A DNA stretch of 64,000 bases from positions 89,464,240 through 89,528,239 of the forward strand of contig CAMTDV010000023.1 in the NCBI GenBank assembly GCA_947069175.1. Reading direction: 5' to 3'. This document shows, in pieces, positions 57,901 through 64,000 of the stretch (positions within the stretch are counted from its first letter, which is position 1; each line of letters starts with the position of its first letter). The notes beneath the pieces are model-generated. The model did not search any database. It was not told the DNA's origin and saw nothing but the letters and a program-made list of their open reading frames with translations. Source of the DNA: Scalesia atractyloides (taxonomy: Eukaryota; Streptophyta; Magnoliopsida; Asterales; Asteraceae). The position numbers and the translations under genes are program-made.

Positions 57901-59318
57901 TGGAGAAAAGACAAACCAAACTGGTGGTTTTAGCTGGTTGGCAGTTTGAACCAAATTTTTGAGGTTTTTTGTTTCAAAATTGCTAGTTTGTATATAAAAG
58001 TTTTTGATGATAAAGATATCTAATGAATGGAAAACTTAAAATAACTACATATTCCAAAGATAAAAATGAATAAATGAGAAAAGGTTACACAGCCAGCTCC
58101 AAGTTCTTAATCCTCGTCTAAACGAGCCTAGTTACTTGAGTTTGGATCGAAAAAAGCTCGAAACGAGTTGAGCTTAATCGAGCTCGAGCCCAAGCTTCAC
58201 TTATCGAGCTCAAGCCGGTTCGCGAGCCTAAACGAGCCCACTATTTATATAATTTGTAATTAATATATATATATATATAGGGAAAGGGTAAAATGAGAAC
58301 CACCACAAGTTGCGGGAACCGCGAAAACTTTTTGATCCGGCGCGAGTTGGGTCAAAATTTGTTTGCACAAACATAGATAAAAAAATCATAAACACATCTT
58401 AAAAAAAAAGTAAAAAGAAAATTCCGAGTCGGTAGTGTTGACTCATGCAAGTTTTTTTACGGCAGACGTAAATTTTGGAAGAAGATAAATATTTTTTTAC
58501 GCCTCATGTAAATGTGGGTATGCAACATATTTTTCAATTCTTTTTGCTGAAAACAAGTGATTGTTTTTACGACTTTTGAGAAAAAGAATTCGGAAAAACT
58601 TTTGGATGACCTAGTTCTCGCGATTCTCGCAACTCGTGGTGGTTCTTATTTGAACCGAATCCTATATATATGATCATATATATATATATATATAAATTAA
58701 AAAAAAGAGCCAAGCCCAGGCCAAGCTCGAGCTTTCATAATTTAAACGAGCTTGAGCTCGGGGCTCGGCTCGGCTCGTTTGCACCCCACTTTGAACCATC
58801 ACACCGCCAAAACCGAATCGCATGAATCTTAAACCAGCCAGACCGGCCAACTTGCTTCGATTTGAAAGGTTTGTTCGGTTTCAACGATTTATAAGCACCC
58901 GTGGTTGAGCGAATTTCGACCCACTAAGCTTAATCCTGTTTAACTTACTCTTTTTTTATTTTAAACACCACTTAAATAGTCTTAAAAGTTAGCTAATCAT
59001 AAATTTTGTCAAAAATGTGTAGTGGTCCAAATTCCAACTCATAAAAAAAATTAGATTACTATCTTATCAAACTTTCTGAACCATAACTCACCAGAACAGA
59101 ATACTAGAAGGATCTCAATTGATTTGAATTTCAATTCATAATTATGTTGAACAACTTTAAAAGATAAAATCACCTGAAATTCCAATATCATAACCAAAAA
59201 TGGATCCACCAACAGCAGCAACAATGCAAGCAATGATGACATAAGCTGTAACTTTTCCTTCATACCGCTCTGCTCTCTCCTTTGCCACTCCTGCTGGTGC
59301 AAATGATCCTCCTGCCAT
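54927..59318 (-). CDS. STP7: STP-type monosaccharide/H+ symporter, STP7-like, 4 exons
   Basis: Exons on the minus strand: 59318-59174, 57607-57288, 56789-56163, 55406-54927. All introns are GT-AG, and the joined frame is 523 residues, the usual STP length. Major-facilitator sugar transporter features in order: MAGGSFAPAGVAKERAERY start, GYDIGISGG with the proton-coupling Asp at residue 44, and the lid cysteine at about residue 78 (NNYCKF). Next come the YGRR loop motif, PETPNSL (about 220), VDKLGRR (about 345), PLGWTVPSEIFPLETRSAG (about 406-424), the partner lid cysteine at about 448 (LLCGLKFG) and PETKG. The start and VPLYLSE/THLRGGLNMMFQ phrases are closest to Arabidopsis STP7, reported to prefer arabinose and xylose. 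It should sit in the plasma membrane and import sugars from the cell wall space. No lesion was seen; paralogues such as STP5 or STP13 are less likely. Confidence 0.93.
55670..56130. repeat. GCTCGAGCC-rich repeats in STP intron 3
   Basis: Two nested tandem series. One of about 130 bp (GCTCGTTTTGT.ATCGA.C.GAGCTC...GGCTCGATGG) starts at about 55688 and 55818, with a TG dinucleotide run at about 55758. One of about 60 bp (AATAAAGGAGCCTAGCCAAGCTGGCTCGTTTAACTT) recurs at about 56005, 56067 and 56117. The repeat reaches within about 35 bp of the exon 3 donor. The related TCGAGCTCGAGCC element in intron 1 shows the family is dispersed. Confidence 0.7.
58105..58795. mobile_element. TCGAGCTCGAGCC-rich repeat in STP intron 1, split by a MITE
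   Basis: GAGCTCGAGCCCAAGC...AACGAGCCC (58120-58240) and CCAAGCTCGAGCTTTCATAATTTAAACGAGCTTGAGC...GGCTCGTTTGCACCCC (58710-58790) are two parts of one element. A TATATAGG-type MITE is inserted between them. The GTTTGCACCCC end is typical of non-autonomous plant DNA elements. Confidence 0.5.
58272..58668. mobile_element. foldback MITE (TATATAGGGAAAGG type) in STP intron 1
   Basis: The left end TATATAGGGAAAGGGTAAAATGAGAACCACCAC...GTTGCGGGAACCGCGA is the inverted complement of the right end TCGCGATTCTCGCAACTCGTGGTGGTTCTTATTTGAACCGAATCCTATATA. It belongs by its ends to the same group as 10281-10676 and 12115-12946. Confidence 0.72.
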
Positions 59319-59723
59319 CTTCACACACACACTCACACAGAAACACACACACAAAAGGTGTTTTAAAGATAGACTCAAGTTTCAGTAGTCAATAATAATT
59401 AAATTTTCTATGAGGTTTGTTGATATGAGGGTCCTATGAATAAATAAGTGCTTGTTGAGGATGACCTCATCTTTATGGTGGCCAAAACAAACATCTCACT
59501 TCTGCTTTAATATATGTATTTTTTAAAGTATTGATTAAGTTTTTTTTTTTACGTTATAAACATATAATGTATATATGTTTAGGTGTTAGGGGCAAAAGTA
59601 TATTAATTTTAACGTTATTTTACTAATCTCATGAAAATAATGTTAAAAGAAAGTAATGGTCAATCATGTATCATGTCATGTGATGGTGTTGATAGCCGAA
59701 AGACAAGAGAGTACATAAACTAA
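59319..59723. promoter_or_regulatory. upstream region of the STP gene (5' UTR and promoter)
   Basis: Next to the ATG the mRNA-sense strand is GT-rich (a CA run at about 59321-59353 on the plus strand). TATA-like candidates on the minus strand are TTATTTATTC (about 59438-59447) and ATATATTAAAG (about 59506-59517), roughly 125 and 190 bp upstream of the start codon. Neither can be preferred from sequence alone. Confidence 0.3.
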
Positions 59724-59924
59724 CTGGCCTTTGTCTCAGTTGTTGAGTGTTATGTTTCTTATTTCTAAGGCTTGATGCAAAACTAATATCGAGCTGGTGG
59801 TATTACCGGAAGCAGTCTCTCTATTACTATGAGGTATAGGTAAGTCTGTCTACATCTTACCCTTTTCACACTCTACTTTTATTTTGCTATTGGCGGATTA
59901 ATGAGTATAATGATGATGATTAAG
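59724..59924 (+). mobile_element. SINE remnant with conserved plant central domain
   Basis: GGTATTACCGGAAGCAGTCTCTCTA...GAGGTATAGGTAAGTCTGTCTACATCTTACCC (about 59809-59872) matches the conserved central phrase shared by many angiosperm SINEs, recalled as the Angio-domain. Upstream a weak A-box (TGTCTCAGTTG) is present. Downstream, GGCGGATTAATGAGTATAATGATGATGATTAAG resembles a SINE tail. Flanking duplications were not found. Confidence 0.5.
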
Positions 59925-61064
59925 TTTTTTTTATGATCATCACAAGTATTTCTAAATATATATTTATATATTTGTTTTTTTATAGAGAGATGGTATTTTG
60001 ACAACTGTGTAGCATATTTTTATCCATTAATTAATTAACAAAAATTCATACACTTTAATTTGATAATCGAATACAGAGGTAATGCTTTGAGAATTAATTT
60101 CCTAAACAATATCTAACTCATGTTTTTAAGAATTACACCTAATTTCCAGTATTATATGTTTTATGTTTATTTTTAGTATAGAGGTGTTTTCTAAACAAGT
60201 GAATTCTATATTTTCATCCATGGTTTAATTAAGAAAAATCCTTTCACTTCAACTTAACTTCTTTTACTATTTATGACAATTTATTTGCATATCGAAATGA
60301 TATATCGTTCTATTTTTATACCTAATAATCCACATGAAAAGAAAATAAGATGTGAGAGAAAAGTGTGAACACGTGTCATCATCTTTTCTTGTTATTAGTA
60401 AGTTAGAATAAGAAAATAAAATGATATAAGTTAATGCCTATCAAATCACATGTGCTGTACTTCGGAAGTTTGGAATTTGGGAGTTCCAATTCGTGTTATC
60501 ACTATATAACCTAACTTCTACACCATTTTGTTATATTTGCCATTTTTACATAAAATTAATTGTTTAAAAATTAATCAGTTCATAGTTATCAATAAAAAAT
60601 ATAAATAAATTATAATGTAGTTTTTGCATTTTGTATATTACTTTTGGTCAAATTATGTTAATTAAGAATATGTGGTGTGAAAAATATTTTAGAGGAAATT
60701 GTAATTTTGGTATGTGAAGTTTGATCACTTTTGTTACTTTAGTGCAAAATTCAAATTTTTTGAATCTGGGTCCCTGTGGTTCAAGGTTGCTATTTTGGTT
60801 CAAAAGCAAAGTCAGCTCGGATTTCTCTAAAAAAATCCTGATTTTTTATCCTTTTCCCCAGTTTAGTGAAAAGCAATATGCTCATTACAAGTTTTATTAC
60901 AAAAAATTATTAATTAAAATAATTAAATTAACTAAGGTGTTTGACCTTATAAGCAGACACATATCATCTTCTCCAAATGCAAAACCCTAATATTCATCAC
61001 CTCCTCATCACAACCATCGCAGAAATCCGTTACACCTCCCTCCGATCCGACCCCCGCCCATCAT
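59925..61064. other. intergenic, nothing confident
   Basis: Very AT-rich to about 60950. The last 100 bp before the LTR (CAAAACCCTAATATTCATCACCTCC...) resemble a plant 5' UTR, which may mean that the right-edge Tekay-like element landed in or near another gene. No coding can be called. Confidence 0.35.
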
Positions 61065-62153
61065 TGTCACACCCGACCCGCAGCGGATAAGGTGATCGGG
61101 GCATGATTGGGTTATCATCAAAGCTCATGACATTTATTAAGCGTTTCATATTCATTAATACAAATTAAATGGAAATTTACAATAAAGGTTACAACTGTTC
61201 TAACTAACAATCTAAACTTCTTGGTTCTCTTCTAAGGCATATCCTATGTTTTCCTTGCTTCAACCTGTTCACCTGTATCATGTGTAAAAGGGATTTTGGA
61301 TCAACATAATGTTGGCGAGTGAATCCTATGGAAAACATTTGAACAATTTATTTAACTTGATTATGAAATATGTGCACAACCAAACATGAGTAAAAATAGA
61401 TGTAACTTAATCAACAATCATAAGATGTTAAATGAAACACTCATGAACAATAATGGAACAATTAAAGGCACGCGATGCTCAACTCGTCTCTCACGAGGAA
61501 CTGAGGGGCCTGATGAATGAATTGCATAAACATGATAATATGAATGACACAACTACAAACAATACAAACTCAATGATATACACATAAACAATAATGAATT
61601 TGAATTGAAGCACGCGATGTTCTACTCGTCTCCCACGAGGAACTGATGGGCTTAATGTATGAGTTTCATATAATTTGACAAAAGGGATATAAGTAAATCA
61701 CAACAATAAAAACAATCTAAGTTTAAGTCATGATGTGGTATGGCACAAGTTTAAATAAATAAATTTGTTATTTTCATAACACATGACACACCCCAAAACG
61801 TGTAATTTAAAAGGGGGAATTGTAAGATTCACTCACAGTGGGTGCGTTCGGTTGATGACGTTGAATGCACGCGAAGTGGTTTTAACCACGAGTGAGATTT
61901 AACCTAGATAAATCGCATTATGGTTTGGTAAGTAAACGGATTTTATTAAATTATTTTAGTAGGATTGTTGGGTGTATTTTTGTGAGTTTGAGGCTATTTT
62001 CTAATCTTAAAAATGTTATTTTTAAGTATTTTTAATTGATTTTTAATAAAAATAATTAAATAAAAATAATAAAAAAATTTATTTTTTTCTGACCGTTGAC
62101 CGTTTGACCTGACCGTTGACCTGACCGTTGACCGGTTAATTCGGAATACAAGT

Positions 62154-62231
62154 GCGCTGAGTGAGGCTCGAACCCGAGACCTCCCGTACGCGTGCACGCA
62201 GCTCTACCAACTGAGCTACGTGTCTAACCCG
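62154..62231 (-). ncRNA. tRNA-like module with intact A/B boxes (right LTR)
   Basis: The minus-strand copy of the design seen at 30803-30882: TAGCTCAGTTGG and GGTTCGAG. The 65 bases 62167-62231 are identical to 30803-30867, although adjacent LTR sequence differs at many positions. Confidence 0.65.
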
Positions 62232-62324
62232 TTATATATCCGATTTTAATTACATATATACATTAATTAGAATTAAACAGAAATCCTTTTTATTTTAAAA
62301 ACAGTTTAAACGACTCCGACATGC

Positions 62325-62400
62325 ACTCCACAGGTCTCGAACCCGGGACCTGTGGTTTAATCCAACACACAGTCCACCGCTGGACTGTGTGTTCAACATG
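62325..62400 (-). ncRNA. tRNA-like hairpin module (right LTR, first)
   Basis: Contains the invariant 26-nt hairpin at 62366-62391 followed (minus strand) by CAGGTCCCGGGTTCGAGACC, the same B-box design as 30638-30710. Confidence 0.55.
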
Positions 62401-62489
62401 TTATATCATTCGATTTTTATTATACTTAAATACTAATTATTTATTTCCTTTTCTGCCTTAATTAAAAAGAAGAGATAATTGTCCGAGTC

Positions 62490-62570
62490 GGTGCTGAAGA
62501 CCGGACTCGAACTCGTGACCAGCGATATAAACAAACACACAGTCCACCGCTGGACTGTGTGTCTAACTTG
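62490..62570 (-). ncRNA. tRNA-like hairpin module (right LTR, second)
   Basis: Invariant hairpin at 62536-62561, then GGTCACGAGTTCGAGTCCGG on the minus strand. Confidence 0.55.
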
Positions 62571-62659
62571 GTTATTATTCCGGTTATCAATATACTTAAC
62601 ATATATCTAAGGCGACTCCGGTTCAGTAAACAAAAAAAATGGTTTTTATTAAGGCAGCG

Positions 62660-62748
62660 TGTGTGAGACGGGAATCGAACTCGAGACCTTTGCATGTTTA
62701 ACGTTTTATGTGCACACAGTCCACCGCTGGACTGTGTGTCTAACCCGA
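62660..62748 (-). ncRNA. tRNA-like hairpin module (right LTR, third)
   Basis: Invariant hairpin at 62713-62738, then GGTCTCGAGTTCGATTCCCG on the minus strand. Confidence 0.55.
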
Positions 62749-63442
62749 TTAATATCCTGATTTTAATTAAACTTATAGGATACGGAAATACATCGTCTTC
62801 CTCGTCAGGTTATAACCAGAAATCGGGTCTGACTGGTTCGAGTTTTTATTCAAGTTTCATTAGTGTTTTAGGTTAATTACTGGTAAGATAGAAGTAAAAA
62901 GAAAGGAAAAATAAGCGTGAGGTATACCGACTCGCTTTCCTCTGTTTTCCGGCAGAACTCCGGCGACAGAAATCACCTCCGGCGATGAGTTTCTCGTAGC
63001 AGCGAGTCTCCAGGAAGTTTAGAAAGGGCGTGGGTATCTCCGGGATAACTCAGGGGCTCAGTAAGGCTCGGCAATGGAGAAAACGGTTTTCCGGCGATGA
63101 GCAGAGAAATTCCGGCGAGTGGAATTACGCCGTGAAAAGATGTGTTTTTGAGCGAAAAGGTTTGTCGTCGGTTGTGGGTCAATTTATAGGAGAAAAACGA
63201 GATGTATTTGGTCTGATTTCGGACTGTGTTCGTTTATTTAAATTTTCCGGCGGTTTTGATTTTGGTCGCGGACTTCAAACATCGGTTATAACCGATATCT
63301 GGTTAATGGTTTACGTTATAACGTAAATTGTAGTTAAGACTCGCGAGTTTACCGGGATTCCGACGACTGAACTGTTTGGGCGCCGGTTTTGAATTCGTAA
63401 CGACACTTTATCAATTAAATGATTCTATTATATAACAAACAA

Positions 63443-63528
63443 AGTCCGCGGCGCAGTGGTTTGTGTGTGTGAGTTAAATCAGTTGGCTGATTCGGTACAG
63501 ACCCGGGTTCGAAACCCGGCAGAATACT
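63443..63528 (+). ncRNA. tRNA-like module, antisense to its LTR (right LTR)
   Basis: GGCGCAGTGGTTTG (A-box-like) and GGGTTCGAAACCC in a perfect T-arm (CCGGG-loop-CCCGG). Opposite orientation to its element, as with module 1 of the nested gypsy element. Confidence 0.55.
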
Positions 63529-63709
63529 TTCATTTTTATTTTGCGATTTCCAACAGTTTTTCAAAAACTAAATATATATTCCCGTACAATAATTGATTAC
63601 GGATCGTTTAAAAATATTTTGGGCATTTAATTCGCAACGAAAATTTTGACTGACTGTTCGGTTGATAAACGGAGCGGGTTTGGTAAATCCGTTTTTGACG
63701 GATGTTACA

Positions 63710-64000
63710 GTATCCCCTGCTTTTTAGAAATTTCGTCCCGAAATGTAAATAATGATATATTTTGACTAAAAGGATGGTGATGTTTTGTTTGACAGTTGTA
63801 TGCTTAGCAAAATAAGGGCTTAAGTTTTTTTTTGTTTGAGGCGGTAACGTTCCTTGTAAGGGTTAGGTACCCTATTCGGGAATCGCTTTTTGTTGCCTAC
63901 TGTATGAATATTGATAAACAGGAATGATTCGCTAAAAATGATATCATGCATAAGAGTTTAGGTACGTTTGGGAAAATTTGGTTATATCCTAAGGCAAAAC
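63710..64000 (-). mobile_element. polypurine tract and 3' interior end of the right-edge Tekay-like element
   Basis: On the minus strand TTTCGGGACGAAATTTC and then AAAAAGCAGGGGATAC run into the LTR, the same arrangement as 36298-36328 in the nested element. The rest of this stretch shows no recognisable coding and the window ends inside the element. Confidence 0.75.

Larger units (their letters stand above)
61065..63709 (-). repeat. Tekay-like 3' LTR (2.6 kb), minus strand, with tRNA-like array
   Basis: Reading on the minus strand it starts TGTAACATCCGTCAAAAACGG (63709) and ends GCGGGTCGGGTGTGACA (61065). A purine tract lies just outside the start, so this is the 3' LTR and the element interior extends beyond the window. 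It holds one antisense tRNA-like module (63443-63528) and four sense ones (62748-62154). Two direct repeats of CACGCGATG.TC.ACTCGTCTC.CACGAGGAACTGA lie at about 61470 and 61612. It is clearly diverged from the nested element's LTR. Confidence 0.85.

Overview
The window is nuclear DNA from a flowering plant. The evidence is intron-containing plant genes with GT-AG splice sites, long AT-rich intergenic stretches, MITEs, a SINE remnant, and LTR retrotransposons of the plant Ty1/copia and Ty3/gypsy chromovirus lineages. The retroelement proteins and the very long (2.6-3.5 kb) Tekay-type LTRs resemble those I associate with Asteraceae; that placement is inference. All homology calls come from recognising protein motifs by eye, without a database search.

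Layout, left to right. (1) 773-7641: a full-length but decayed Ty1/copia element (copia-A) with two LTRs, PBS, PPT and a perfect 5-bp target duplication GCTTC. (2) 7642-19421: old genic DNA. On the minus strand, 9938-17669 holds the first twelve exons of an EDR2-like (PH-START) gene. It lacks the second half of START and all of the C-terminal DUF1336 domain, and it carries apparent frameshifts and damaged splice donors, so I call it a truncated pseudogene. Its introns are full of MITEs and tandem repeats. (3) 19422-42336: a second copia element (copia-B, SIRE-like), about 13 kb without its insertion. It has a very long gag, a pol, and after pol a third long coding region with coiled coil and acidic stretches, the position of the 'env-like' ORF of SIRE elements. 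(4) Nested inside copia-B, 29360-39033 is a Ty3/gypsy Tekay-like element with 2.7-kb LTRs that look about 98-99% identical by eye and a perfect AAAAG target duplication. Its interior has gag, integrase and chromodomain but no protease, reverse transcriptase or RNase H. (5) 44798-about 54281: a rearranged complex of older Tekay-like LTRs, including a roughly 3.3-kb direct tandem duplication. (6) 54927-59318, minus strand: the only gene that looks intact, a four-exon STP-type monosaccharide/H+ symporter of 523 residues, closest in memory to Arabidopsis STP7. (7) 61065-64000: the 3' LTR and polypurine tract of a further Tekay-like element on the minus strand that runs off the right edge.

The most striking signal is in the Tekay-like LTRs. 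Each carries an ordered set of tRNA-like modules: one antisense, then three or four sense modules at about 165-178-bp spacing. Several contain an invariant 26-nt perfect hairpin, and one contains a 65-nt stretch that is identical between two LTRs whose surrounding sequence has clearly diverged. I do not know of a described function for this arrangement.

The retroelements do not act together with the host genes. The window is best read as a heterochromatin-like nest of elements separating one dead gene fragment (EDR2-like) from one apparently working sugar transporter.
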